Source of the DNA: JAFDXJ01 sp039811225 | GTDB taxonomy: Bacteria; Bacteroidota; Bacteroidia; Chitinophagales; Chitinophagaceae | Assembly: GCA_039811225.1 (NCBI GenBank) | Contig: JBDHYG010000001.1 | Location: forward strand, 186,001-250,000 | Length of the DNA: 64,000 nt | Direction of reading: 5' to 3' | Shown here: one piece after another, positions 44,932 through 55,300 of the stretch | Layout of the letters: each line of letters opens with the position of its first letter | Numbering within the stretch: the stretch's first letter is position 1 | The notes under the pieces: model-generated | Seen by the model: the letters and a program-made list of their open reading frames with translations, nothing else | What the model was told of the DNA's origin: nothing | Databases searched by the model: none | Made by a program: the position numbers and the translations under genes

Positions 44932-46953
44932 TCATTTGCGGTAATGTACAAAAGTTGCTTGCACACCCGGCGCCAAAGCTATTTTTCCATAAGGCTTTAT
45001 GGTGATTGTAGCGTCTTCCAGCATATTGCTATAACCACTGCTGAACCTGGGGTCAACCATTTCCGATTCCATTTCTGTAAATCCACCGCAGGCCTGTTGA
45101 TAATTTTCAATGCCAAGTATGGCTCCATGCGGGCAGACATAGCTAAAATAAGATCGCTTGGGTGTAAGCATGGCCACAAGTTTAATTTTATCACCTACAT
45201 TTTTTAGATAAGGTATGGGCAGCGTAACCTCCTGATACAGTTTATCGGTTTTTATTCTAACAGCATAATTTTTGTTGTTGTCCTTGTCATATAGGTTCTT
45301 AAAATATTTTTCAACCTGTGTAAAAAAATTAAGACTGGTGATAATAGGTTCTCCTTTTTGTGTTTGCCGGGTACGGGTTATTTCTATTTCTACATAGGGC
45401 ATTTGATATTGCCCTCTCGGGTCAGGCTTGAAAGACACTCCATTTTGTGTTACCACATTTTTTGCAGCACTTTTACTCACAATATCATCATAGGCCTTGA
45501 GTATTCCCTGTTTACAAATTTCATCACAGGGCATGCCTGATTCCGCTGCTGCTTTTTGAATCATTAATTCTACTACTTCCCCCTTAGCCAGTTTACACAT
45601 TTCATCAAAATTGGGAATGCTCGATGGCATGCCTGCATAGGTCAGGGCCGATTCAAAAGCTATCCCTGCGGCAACCTGGCAACTTGCATCCACGTCTTCC
45701 TTATTTAGGCCGGTTTCTTTAAGGGTGCTCACCGCCGGATTGTAATTACATATTAAATTACCAAACTGAGTCTTTAAAAAATCTTTGGTTTCATTATAAA
45801 CAATGCTCGCTCCATTCATAATAGTTGTGGTAACATTTACCATAAAATCAGCCACATCACTGATGGGGCCAGTTATCTTTTCAAAAGCAGATGGTTCATC
45901 CGGGGGGGATGGACATTGCACACTTCCTATGAATGATTCATTCATAAAAATATTAGACGGGTCATAACCGGTAATTACAAGGCAGTTTTCAAATTGTTGT
46001 TCCGGTTCGTGCATTTGTACATAATGGATTGCCGTAATTTCATAATCGGATTGCAAGGAATCTTCGCTCGTTGGAACCGGTTCTTTCCATTCAGAAAACC
46101 GGGGTACAATTTTTATGCTATTACCAATACGTCCTACCGGGTTACCTGCTGCATCCAATGCGATGAGGCGGACAAAATAATAACCATAACTTGCCTGTTC
46201 CGAAAGCAATGGAGTAGATGAAGCTGTATGTATATAAGATGGATTGATGGAATTGGGAATTTCTACCCTTCCTGAACTATTCATTTGCTTTGCTGCGGAA
46301 CGATCCTGGCTTTTTAGCTTCAAATCAGCCTGTTTGTCTTCCTGGTTTGTTCGCGCATTTGTAAGTAATTTGGAAAATAACTGTATAGCCGATTCTTTAT
46401 AACTGATTTGGAAGTGTACTGTATCTGCCTGTTTTTTGCCAATAGTTCGCACGGTTAATTTCCGGATGATCCGGCTTTCTTTTATATTGGCAACGTTGGT
46501 TTCACCGGGTGGGAAAGGTTGGGAGGAAATTTCAAATCGTGCCTGTGTAGCTGTAGCAGGAATATTCGTCCAGATAAATTCATATTCCCAATTGGGCTGA
46601 TTCCGTTTATCCACATCATAAATAATTTCATCATCGGTGTATTGGGTTGCCCAAATTGGTGGATCAGCTTCGGGATCGCTGGTAAGATGGCGGGTTACCA
46701 GGAATAAATTTGATGGATTTGTTAGTGCGTATGCAGCAAGCTGTTTCTTATTCAGTACCGGATTAGTAGTAATCATCGGTTGATTCAATTTCTTCACCGG
46801 CCAGGTGGATTGTTTATTTTTCGGAATGGTATCTGAAATAATCGGTTGAGATACGGGCTTAATCTTTTTCGGTACAGGTTTAATCTGTGGGTTTACCTGC
46901 CCCCGGGAAAGCAGGGGCAAACAAATAAATATTAGTAAATGGCTTTTTCGCAT
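44932..46953 (-). CDS. Secreted hypothetical protein, 673 residues
   Basis: The start gives a signal peptide (MRKSHLLIFICLPLLSRG). A Pro/Lys-rich stretch follows (residues about 20-75), then a domain with AYALTNPSNLFLVTRHL and IWTNIPATATQARFEISSQP, and a region YYFVRLIALDAAGNPVGRIGNSIKIVPRFSEW that looks like a beta-sandwich. The middle has several Cys (CQVAAGIAFE, MCKLAKGE, MPCDEICKQG). I do not recognise a family. No T9SS sorting domain is visible at the C-terminus. It lies next to repeat array 2, which begins just past its stop codon. Confidence 0.75.
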   Translation of the reverse strand: MRKSHLLIFICLPLLSRGQVNPQIKPVPKKIKPVSQPIISDTIPKNKQSTWPVKKLNQPMITTNPVLNKKQLAAYALTNPSNLFLVTRHLTSDPEADPPIWATQYTDDEIIYDVDKRNQPNWEYEFIWTNIPATATQARFEISSQPFPPGETNVANIKESRIIRKLTVRTIGKKQADTVHFQISYKESAIQLFSKLLTNARTNQEDKQADLKLKSQDRSAAKQMNSSGRVEIPNSINPSYIHTASSTPLLSEQASYGYYFVRLIALDAAGNPVGRIGNSIKIVPRFSEWKEPVPTSEDSLQSDYEITAIHYVQMHEPEQQFENCLVITGYDPSNIFMNESFIGSVQCPSPPDEPSAFEKITGPISDVADFMVNVTTTIMNGASIVYNETKDFLKTQFGNLICNYNPAVSTLKETGLNKEDVDASCQVAAGIAFESALTYAGMPSSIPNFDEMCKLAKGEVVELMIQKAAAESGMPCDEICKQGILKAYDDIVSKSAAKNVVTQNGVSFKPDPRGQYQMPYVEIEITRTRQTQKGEPIITSLNFFTQVEKYFKNLYDKDNNKNYAVRIKTDKLYQEVTLPIPYLKNVGDKIKLVAMLTPKRSYFSYVCPHGAILGIENYQQACGGFTEMESEMVDPRFSSGYSNMLEDATITIKPYGKIALAPGVQATFVHYRK

Positions 46954-47116
46954 GTGTGATCAATTGAGATATGAAGTTAATGTGAATTATGTTTCAATGC
47001 TCCGCAAGATGGTTTTGTGTGAAAATATTTTCCAGGGTAATAATCAACAAAATCTTTCTCCTAAAAAGCAAGTATTAGACTTAGGATGTACTATCCGCAT
47101 TCAAGATCCCCTATTT

Positions 47117-47151
47117 AAACAAAGACAACTACACTAATGTAATTGTCTTTG
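47117..47151 (-). terminator. Strong hairpin terminator of the YadA-like gene
   Basis: CAAAGACAA-C-TACA-CTAA-TGTA-A-TTGTCTTTG (47120-47151) is a 13-bp stem with a single mismatch. On the minus strand it is followed by TTT. It lies 55 bases past the stop at 47206. The rest of the 252-base gap shows no gene. Confidence 0.6.
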
Positions 47152-47205
47152 TATTATTGTTAAAAGTAAAATTTATCCACAATCTGCAGACGAAAAAAAA
47201 TTTAC

Positions 47206-49848
47206 TTATTGCAAAAGGACCATTTTCTTTGTATCGATCAACTTTCCATTTACATATAAAGAATAATTGTAGGTTCCGGATGACAAAGTAGAAGCATCCA
47301 GGTGTAAAACACCTGGGCCGTGGCCTGATACATTTACTGATTTTATAGTTTTACCCATCTCATCAGTAATGAGCAGTTGTGCCGTAGTAAAAGTTGCCGG
47401 TAATGTATACGCAATGGTTGTGGTGTGATTATACGGATTCGGGACATTTTGAGCCAATGTAGCGGAGGATAAGGAAATTGTAGTTGATACCGGGCTATTG
47501 CTCATAGAGGAAATGTTGACACCTTCTTTATTGGCGAGCATCTGGATCGCCGCCTGCATTTCTTTCATCTGTGTTTGCAGGGATGCATTTACCTGTACCA
47601 ATGAATCATTCTTGGCACTTAATTCCTGAACTGCTTTTACCAGTGGCATAATAAAATCAGTATAACGCAAACCATAAAAATCACTGTCATTTTCCGGCTT
47701 GCTCACCCCACTGAAGTCATACCCAATTTCTTTGGCTGCCTTTTCTACTTCTTGTGCAACGAACCCGGAGTACACCTGTTTTTCTTTTTTATCTGCTTCA
47801 CCGGCTGTCAGTTTATCTTCTTTTACCCGTAAAACATTATCTATAGAGTGTACATTGAGATGATAGGTTACCGGTCGGAGCTTATTGATAAAAGCAAGAC
47901 CGGGTACATCTTCCCGGATATTATTTTTATATCTGCCATCGGAAAAAACGGTTAAAGCAACAGAACAAAACAATTTAGCCAGCGATGCCGCGCCTAACAT
48001 AAGCTGTGAATTTTCCGTAGCGACAGACTGGAAACCAAATGCACTACAGTTGTACAATGAGGCGGAGTTGGGCTTTGCAAAGTACCCGACAAAACTGTTA
48101 TTATCACCTTTCGAACCGGAACCAGAACCATAGCCATAAAAAGTATTTGCAACATTTGTATTGGTTAATCCCCCGGAAGCATACCCAACATAAGTATTAT
48201 AACTTCCTGTGGTATTATTGGCACCTGCTCCTAATCCCATGAAAACATTTCCGTTACCACTTGTATTACTTTGACCTGCATTGTATCCAACAAAAATATT
48301 GAAACTGCCTGCATTGTTTACATATCCTGCCTGATAGCCGATTGCCGTATTTTCTGAAGCCTGTGTATTATATAATGCCTGATACCCAACTGCTGTATTA
48401 CCATCATTATAATAACTGGCATTGTATAATGATTGGAATCCAAGAGCTGTATTCGCATTGCTATTTATATTATTCTGCAATGCACCAGAACCCAATGCAG
48501 TATTTGACCCACCGGTAGTATTGCTTTGCATGGCTTTTTCACCTATGGCTGTATTGGAATTTCCAGTAGTGTTATATAACAGGGCAGTGGAGCCAAGCGC
48601 TGTATTATATGCACCCGTTGTAGTTGCCTGCATTGCCTGTGCGCCTATAGCAGTGTTGTTAAAACCAGTAGTATTGTAAACAAGCGCAGAGAAGCCTGCT
48701 GCAGTATTGTTGCCACCGGTAGTATTGGATGCTAAACTATTATAACCAATAGCAGCATTTTGGCTGCCAGTTGTGTTTAAGTTTAAAGCAGAAAATCCAA
48801 CTGCTGTATTACCATTAACACTATTATGAGATAATGAAGATGTACCAATTGCCACATTAAAATAACCTCCCGTATTCGCTTTAAGTGCGCCGTTACCAAT
48901 AGCAGTATTTGCACCTCCGGTAGTATTGGAATAAAGTGCCTGATAACCTAAAGCATTGTTCCCGCCTCCCGTGGTGTTTGATAATAAACTTTGACTACCA
49001 AGAGCTGTATTTCCTGATCCGGTTGTTGTGGAGTAGGAAGACTTAAATCCTAATGCAACATTATCACCCGCCGTATTATTATATAGACTCTGGTAACCAA
49101 TTGCAACATTATCATTTGATGTTGCGTTGGTATATAAAGCGCCTGAGCCTAAAGCAGTGTTATAATATCCTGTTGTATTTTTATACAATGATTTTTCGCC
49201 TACAGCAGTATTTGAAGCACCACTTGTATTTGCAGTTAAACTATTAGCGCCAACAGCGGTGTTATAATTTCCGTTGGTATTTTTATTTAATGCCAATGGA
49301 CCAATGCCGGTATTATTGTACCCGCCATTTAAAGCTACACCCGCATTATCACCTGAAAACATATTCTGATTTGGTGCATCATCATAAAAAATACGGGTAC
49401 CGTTGATCCTCATAACACTTCCAGAACTGATATTCAAATCACCAGTAACATCAAGTTTATAGGCAGGGCTATTTGTGCCAATACCTACATTCCCGGAATT
49501 ATAATACAGAGAAGTTCCGTTTTTCAACCAATCAGAACCGGAAGAAGATTTAGCTGACACCGCTGTCCATTGAGTGCCATCAAAATAATAAAAGCCCGGT
49601 GTATTGTTCTTTTGATAAATAAGCAGCCCGGTTGCCGGAGTGGCAATGGCATCCCGCTGTTTCTTCGTCATACGGGGAAGCAGGAAACCTTTCGTTGTTG
49701 ATTTTAGTTCCAGCAAAGAAGAAATATCCGGCGTAACCGTTCCTATGCCGGCGCTTCCGGTTGAGGGAAATGTATTTGTTTGTGAATGGGCATTTTCAGA
49801 AACAAGAGAAATAATCATTAGACCAATGATCGTAATTGCTTTTTTCAT
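47206..49848 (-). CDS. T9SS-exported YadA-head protein with endosialidase chaperone
   Basis: An 880-residue surface protein. A signal peptide (to about residue 22) is followed by a conserved N-terminal module (TNTFPSTGSAGIGTVTP, LELKSTTKGFLLPRMTKKQR). About 23 head repeats of 17 residues then follow (residues about 179-575) of the form NTAIGxxALxxNTTGxx. An intramolecular chaperone region contains FSDGRYKNNIRED near residue 634, with the Ser and Lys of S74-type self-cleavage. The end, LAQNVPNPYNHTTTIAYTLP to DTKKMVLLQ, is a T9SS type A sorting domain. It probably forms trimeric fibres, like tail-fibre adhesins, and is probably expressed as a single gene. Confidence 0.88.
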   Translation of the reverse strand: MKKAITIIGLMIISLVSENAHSQTNTFPSTGSAGIGTVTPDISSLLELKSTTKGFLLPRMTKKQRDAIATPATGLLIYQKNNTPGFYYFDGTQWTAVSAKSSSGSDWLKNGTSLYYNSGNVGIGTNSPAYKLDVTGDLNISSGSVMRINGTRIFYDDAPNQNMFSGDNAGVALNGGYNNTGIGPLALNKNTNGNYNTAVGANSLTANTSGASNTAVGEKSLYKNTTGYYNTALGSGALYTNATSNDNVAIGYQSLYNNTAGDNVALGFKSSYSTTTGSGNTALGSQSLLSNTTGGGNNALGYQALYSNTTGGANTAIGNGALKANTGGYFNVAIGTSSLSHNSVNGNTAVGFSALNLNTTGSQNAAIGYNSLASNTTGGNNTAAGFSALVYNTTGFNNTAIGAQAMQATTTGAYNTALGSTALLYNTTGNSNTAIGEKAMQSNTTGGSNTALGSGALQNNINSNANTALGFQSLYNASYYNDGNTAVGYQALYNTQASENTAIGYQAGYVNNAGSFNIFVGYNAGQSNTSGNGNVFMGLGAGANNTTGSYNTYVGYASGGLTNTNVANTFYGYGSGSGSKGDNNSFVGYFAKPNSASLYNCSAFGFQSVATENSQLMLGAASLAKLFCSVALTVFSDGRYKNNIREDVPGLAFINKLRPVTYHLNVHSIDNVLRVKEDKLTAGEADKKEKQVYSGFVAQEVEKAAKEIGYDFSGVSKPENDSDFYGLRYTDFIMPLVKAVQELSAKNDSLVQVNASLQTQMKEMQAAIQMLANKEGVNISSMSNSPVSTTISLSSATLAQNVPNPYNHTTTIAYTLPATFTTAQLLITDEMGKTIKSVNVSGHGPGVLHLDASTLSSGTYNYSLYVNGKLIDTKKMVLLQ
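48124..49314 (-). repeat. About 23 tandem 51-bp coding repeats in the YadA-like protein
   Basis: Within the coding sequence, 17-residue units such as NTAIGEKAMQSNTTGGS and NTALGSTALLYNTTGNS follow each other with little gap, about 23 times. The repeats are diverged at DNA level but similar enough to support slippage or recombination. Boundaries are approximate. Confidence 0.8.
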
Positions 49849-49908
49849 GATTGTATTTTTTATGTATGGTGAAATAAATGAGTGATAATTGCTAAATAGA
49901 TAATTTTT

Positions 49909-51606
49909 CTATTTTGCTATAACCATCTTTTTTGTATCTATTAATTTCCCATCTATTACCAGCGAATAATTATAGACTCCGGCTGTCCATGACCCTGACT
50001 GGATATTTATTGACCCCGCTTGTGTATGAGAAAGCGGGACCTGCTGGATTGTTTTTCCTGAGATACTTGTGATAATAATCCGTGCCGACGAAAAAGTTTT
50101 TGGAAGCGTGTACGGTATTGTCGTTGATTGATTGTATGGATTGGGAATATTTTGCTGTAACGATGCTGATGAAAAATCATTATTCAAAATCCCGGATTGA
50201 TTTCCGGTCGATTGCATATTTGTAGAAAAGCTTTTGCAGCACTGGCTCATTGCATTTTCAATCCGGTTCAATTTATTCTCTAAATCATTCAGTTTAGTAT
50301 TCAGGGAATCTATTTCATTTTGTTGCGATTGTATTACTTCGGTTCTCTTTTCCAATGCCTGGATGGCAATAAAGCTTACACCCAGGAAATCCTGCTGGTT
50401 AATCAAAGTATCATTCCCTATAGTTCCGATGGCATCTTTTCCAAATGCATTATGAAAGTCCTGTGCCATAGGCCCGTAGTGACGAAACTTTTTTGAATCC
50501 TGCCCTTTATAATTCCATGTATATAATTTGAACTTTGCAATTTTATTCAACACATCTTCTCCATTCACTAAAAGTTTTTTTTCTTTTTTTGTTGAATCAC
50601 TGATAGAACTCCAGCTATTATCTCCGCCATTCATCAATACACCAGATGCGCTTGTACCAGTATATAACCTGTAACCACCCGCAAACACCATTTGCATCTG
50701 GTCTGGGTTGTCATTATAATAAACATTGTTATTTCTCCCACTACCATAATCACCAATGATAAAAGAACCCCTCATGCCATTAGTTGTAACCAATGAACCC
50801 ATAGCTGTAGAGTATTCACCACTTGCTGTTGCCGAATAATTCGATAATGCTATTGCGTTATATCCTGTTGCATATCCATAATATCCTAATGCTACATCAT
50901 AATAATTAGTTGCATGAAGAGTAGCGCCTATCGCTACTGAATAAGGGCCTGAAGCTGTATTAAAACCACCCAGCGCTACTGAATAAACTCCACTTGCGGT
51001 ATTGTGTCCGCCCGAGGCAAAAGAATAATTCCCAATATAAGGTTCATCCCATTCGTTCCCATTTGCATATCCTACCCTGAAAGCGGCTTTATCTGGGTAC
51101 CACATCATACGCCTGCCTGCACCGCTGATGGGCACATCGCCTGCTGTCTCAGGTACATCGCCGGCAGCGCTGAATACTACACTACTGTCAATGACTTGTA
51201 ATCGGGCCGTAGGTGTTGATGTTCCTATACCTACATTTCCGGAATTATAATACAGGGAAGTTCCGTTTTTCAGCCAGTTGGAACCTGATGAAGCAGCAGC
51301 GGAAACGGCTGTCCACTGATTGCCATCATAAAAATAAAAGCCCGGTTTATTATTCTTTTGATAAATAAGCAGCCCTGTTGCCGGATTGGCAATGGCATCC
51401 CGCTGTTTCTTTGTCATGCGGGGGGGCAGGAAACCTTTCGTCGTTGATTTTAACTCCAGCAATGAAGAATGATCCGGAGTAATGGTACCTATGCCGGCAC
51501 TCCCGGTTGATGGAAATGTATTTGTTTGAGCCTGGAGTGCCTGGGTAAGAAAAATTAAGGTAACCAGTTGCACCAACGCCATCCTGATACAATTTTGTTG
51601 TTTCAT
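49909..51606 (-). CDS. T9SS-exported YadA-head protein with endosialidase chaperone (paralog)
   Basis: Start taken at 51606 (MKQQNCIRMALVQLVTLIFL); the upstream ATG adds ten residues. The 565-residue product shares its N-terminal module with the neighbour, almost residue for residue (LELKSTTKGFLPPRMTKKQR, GLLIYQKNNKPGFYFYDG). A shorter head region follows with units like HNTASGVYSVALGGFNTASG. A chaperone block (ISDSTKKEKKLLVNGEDVLN) and a T9SS sorting domain (LQQNIPNPYNQSTTIPYTLP to KLIDTKKMVIAK) complete it. The gene may be controlled by the adjacent two-component system, but that is inferred from position only. Confidence 0.85.
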   Translation of the reverse strand: MKQQNCIRMALVQLVTLIFLTQALQAQTNTFPSTGSAGIGTITPDHSSLLELKSTTKGFLPPRMTKKQRDAIANPATGLLIYQKNNKPGFYFYDGNQWTAVSAAASSGSNWLKNGTSLYYNSGNVGIGTSTPTARLQVIDSSVVFSAAGDVPETAGDVPISGAGRRMMWYPDKAAFRVGYANGNEWDEPYIGNYSFASGGHNTASGVYSVALGGFNTASGPYSVAIGATLHATNYYDVALGYYGYATGYNAIALSNYSATASGEYSTAMGSLVTTNGMRGSFIIGDYGSGRNNNVYYNDNPDQMQMVFAGGYRLYTGTSASGVLMNGGDNSWSSISDSTKKEKKLLVNGEDVLNKIAKFKLYTWNYKGQDSKKFRHYGPMAQDFHNAFGKDAIGTIGNDTLINQQDFLGVSFIAIQALEKRTEVIQSQQNEIDSLNTKLNDLENKLNRIENAMSQCCKSFSTNMQSTGNQSGILNNDFSSASLQQNIPNPYNQSTTIPYTLPKTFSSARIIITSISGKTIQQVPLSHTQAGSINIQSGSWTAGVYNYSLVIDGKLIDTKKMVIAK

Positions 51607-51690
51607 ACATGAAAGTTTAGTATCACAAACTTCCATAGCAGAAACACGCTGTACACTACATGCGGATGTAGTTTTACACCGGATCAGTAA

Positions 51691-52329
51691 TTAGTCGTGG
51701 TGACGTTTTTTGAGCAATTCAAAACGGGAATGTACCTGCAGCAACTCATAAATATTTTTTACATGATACCTTACGGTGTCCAGCGAAATAAAAAGTTCTT
51801 CCCCGATTAACTTATAACTCATTCCCCTGATTATACGTTCTAATATTTCCCGTTGCCGTTCCGAAAGGATTGCTTCTTTTTGATCTGCCATTGGTTTTAC
51901 CCCTAAACGGAACAATTTCAGTGTCCTTGCAGCAATGCTTGGCGTCATTGGAGCTCCCCCATCATACACTTCCATGATCGCTTCGAGGATCTTTGCCGGT
52001 GGCGTTTTTTTCAGGATATAGCCATTAGCGCCGGCTTGTATGGCTTTAAAAATTTTATCATCATCTTCAAAGACAGTTTGCATGATAATAAGGATAGCCG
52101 GGAAATATTGTTTTATGATACCGACAGCCTCTATGCCATTCATTCCCGGCATATCAATATCCATTAAGATGACATCCGGTTCGCTTTTTTTAATTCGAAT
52201 AACCAGGTCGGATGCATTATCAAAAGCTCCGGTACAGGCAAAGCCAGGTGTGCCATTTATTAATTGGAAATAACTATCCCGCAACAAATAATTATCTTCA
52301 AAAAGCGCTACCCGAATATTTTTTTCCAT
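51691..52329 (-). CDS. NarL/LuxR-type response regulator
   Basis: Start set at 52329 (MEKNIRVALFEDNYLLRDSY), since the longer form adds eight residues before the receiver fold. The 212-residue product has a receiver domain with the phospho-acceptor Asp in PDVILMDIDMPGMNGIEAV. A LuxR-type helix-turn-helix follows (LSERQREILERIIRGMSYKL, then SLDTVRYHVKNIYELLQVHS). It lies 60 bases downstream of the sensor kinase gene and forms the pair with it. Confidence 0.92.
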   Translation of the reverse strand: MEKNIRVALFEDNYLLRDSYFQLINGTPGFACTGAFDNASDLVIRIKKSEPDVILMDIDMPGMNGIEAVGIIKQYFPAILIIMQTVFEDDDKIFKAIQAGANGYILKKTPPAKILEAIMEVYDGGAPMTPSIAARTLKLFRLGVKPMADQKEAILSERQREILERIIRGMSYKLIGEELFISLDTVRYHVKNIYELLQVHSRFELLKKRHHD

Positions 52330-52389
52330 TTCTACAAATGTTGTATAATCCAAAAACTCCTACCCTACATGGGAATGTAGTTTTGAAAA

Positions 52390-55300
52390 TTACTTTAAAT
52401 CCATTTTAAGTTCAATGGCTGTTCCTTTATCTGTAAAACTATGTACCCGCAGCCGGGCATGGATTTCTGCTGCCCGTTGTTGCATATTCTTTAATCCATT
52501 GCCCCCTAACGAATCATTGATTGTATCAAAGCCCACTCCATCATCTACGATTTGCATCATTAAGGTATTACCCGATTGTTCAATTCTTACATGTACCACA
52601 TCAGCGCCTGAATATTTAAATGCATTGTTTAAAGCTTCCTTAAAAATCAGGTAAATATTTTTACGCCGCTCCATAGCTAATTTTATGTTTTTAATTTTTT
52701 CATCTACATAAAAATCCAGTAAAATATTTTTACCCGACAATAATTCTGCCGCGAAATATTGCATGCGTTGCAACACGTTTTCAAATTGATCATTCTTTGG
52801 ATTTACTGCCCATACAATATCATTCATTACATCTATCATATTACGGGATGCATCACCCATTTTTTTCAAAATGCCTTTGGCCTTTTCAGGGTTGGTCAGC
52901 ATTTGATTACCTGCAATCTCACTATAAACTGAAATGCTGTTGAGTGTAGAGCCAATATCATCATGTAAATCACTGGCTATTTTTTGTCTCATGAGTGAAA
53001 GCGCTTCGCGGCTGCGTTTACGATAAGAATAGACAGCTTGTACTATAAATGACAGAAGGAAAAACCAGAGCAAAAAAGCCCAGCCGGTCTTATACCAGGG
53101 TGCATGGATAAAAATTTTTAATTGGGTAATATTCCTTGCAGTAACACCATCCGCATTTACCACTTTAACATTAAAAGTATACGCTCCCGGTGCAAGATTT
53201 GCATAGGTCACCGAACGCCTGTCACCCGCTGCTACCCAATCTTTTTCTATTCCTGATAACTTATAAAAATATTTATTGGATATCCGTCCGTTAAAAGATA
53301 AGGATGCATATCCAATAGAAAGGTTATTCTGTTTATAATTTAACGAGATATTTTTTTGCTGTTCTATGGAATCCACGGCAATGTCCTGGTTGTTTATCTT
53401 AAACTCGGTGATTTGTACATCTGGAGGTGGTGGTTTTGTTTTAATAGCATCCGGGTTAAAATAGACTAACCCGGATTTCGCAGCAAAAAGAATACGGCCA
53501 TCCTGTAACTGGCAAAACGGCCCTTGTAATTCATAATCACGAATACCATCATATATGCCGAATGCGGTTATATTTTTTGTTCGGAGATCCAGCCGCTTTA
53601 CACCATCATTAGCAAAAAGCCATATCCTGTTTGAGCCGGATGCCAATGCCCCCAATACATCATTCGTGGATAAGCCATTTGTTGTATTGAAAAATAGCGG
53701 CTTTTTGGTATGGGTATTAAAAAGTAAAAAACCTTTCGTATCAGTGCCTCCTATCAACACCGAATCATTTAAAAAAAATGGAGAGGAAATATGCAGCGTA
53801 TTGAGCACAGAATCAACCACCCGGTTTTTTGCCACATCAAATTTCCTGATACCATTTGTACCGGGACACCACCAGATATTACCTGCATGATCAACACATA
53901 AACCATCAACCGGTGCAGTTACATGCTGGGGATTGGCAAAAGCTTCTTTGTACACTGTTATGTTACCGGTGGCCTCATTCAGCCTGGCTATTAAACCACT
54001 AAATAATCCAAACCATATCGCATCTTTCGTTTTAACGGCATGCATTACTGTGGCTCCATTAAACTGTGGAACCACCATATTAGTGAATCGTTTTTTTATT
54101 GTGTCAAAAATGGAGAGCATTCCATGCTGACATCCTATCCATAACCTGCCGCTATTATCTTCTGCAAAACACCAGGCCCTGTTTAATGGTTCCCCGAATG
54201 AGAAAGGATTATTTTTTTCATGCACATAATGATGCAGCAACCTAAAATGACTGTTGTACTCAAAAATTCCATCACCCCAGGTGCTGACCCAAATTCTACC
54301 GGAAGCACTTTGGAAAATAGACGAAATATCGGCACTGAACTGCGTTACAAATGAGCCTGGCTGCAGATTGATGTATTTAAAAACCTGTGCCTCTGGGTTA
54401 AAAATGTTCATCCCTAAATCCGAATTCACCCAAATATTTTGCTCGTTATCACAGAAAAAGCCATAAATAATTTCATTATAATGTAACCCATATTCACGTC
54501 CCGTATTATTGACCACTTGCATAAACTTTCCGGTTTTTTTATCATAGCGCATCAGACCGAGATGATAGTCCCCTCCAAACCATATCGAGCCATGCCCGTC
54601 ATCCAGTGCATCCGTGATGGTAGAATTCGGCGCACCAATCTGCTGCTTGCTTCGATAATGCAAAAAGCTATACATTTTATATTCACCACTAAGGAGGCTA
54701 TAGCTACAAAAATCACCTGCATAATCTGCCACCCACAAATTTTCATCATCATCCAATTTTATAAACGATATTGGGTTTTTGCTTTTTAGTAAATCAAAAA
54801 CGGTTGGTTTAACGGGAGAACTTATTTGCATTGTTCTCGCATCAAAACGAATTATTTTTCCCGGCCCGGCTATCAATAGCCAGCAGCAATTTTGTTTCTT
54901 ATCGTATTGTGCGTTTTGAATATACTGCCCGGCTTCTTTAATTACCGCAACACGTAATACTGCCTTACGCAATGAAAAATCATATTGATAAATATCCTTG
55001 TTGGTTAAAATCCATAAATTTTGATCATTGTCTTTGACTATGGAAACGACATTATTGATATTACTATCCGGTGCATCGGTGAGATACAATCGTTTCAGTG
55101 TAAGATTTTTCCGATAAAAAATATTGATCCCTTCCGGGTTGATCAACCAAATGTTTTTTTCCTTGTCTTCTGTACAGATATTTGTCCAATCATCTTTCTT
55201 TACCTGTGTGGCATATGTATAATTGAATGGGTAAACGGTAAATATTTTACCATCAAATTTTTGAATTTCATTTGCAGTAGCAAACCAATAATAGCCCTCT

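Noticed and set aside
43896..45207. Long plus-strand ORFs through the repeat arrays giving peptides rich in ICASVALPLHLCICG-type repeats
   Set aside because: They arise from reading the ATCTGTGCATCTGTGG repeats; the 28-base period shifts through all frames, there is no start context, and one runs antisense into the secreted protein gene.
46952..47137. Small plus-strand ORF of 61 residues between the secreted protein and the YadA-like gene
   Set aside because: Overlaps the strong hairpin and the start of the minus-strand gene, has no family features and no promoter.
48422..48679. Plus-strand ORFs antisense to the head repeats
   Set aside because: Mirror of the 51-bp coding repeats of the YadA-like protein, with repetitive low-complexity product.
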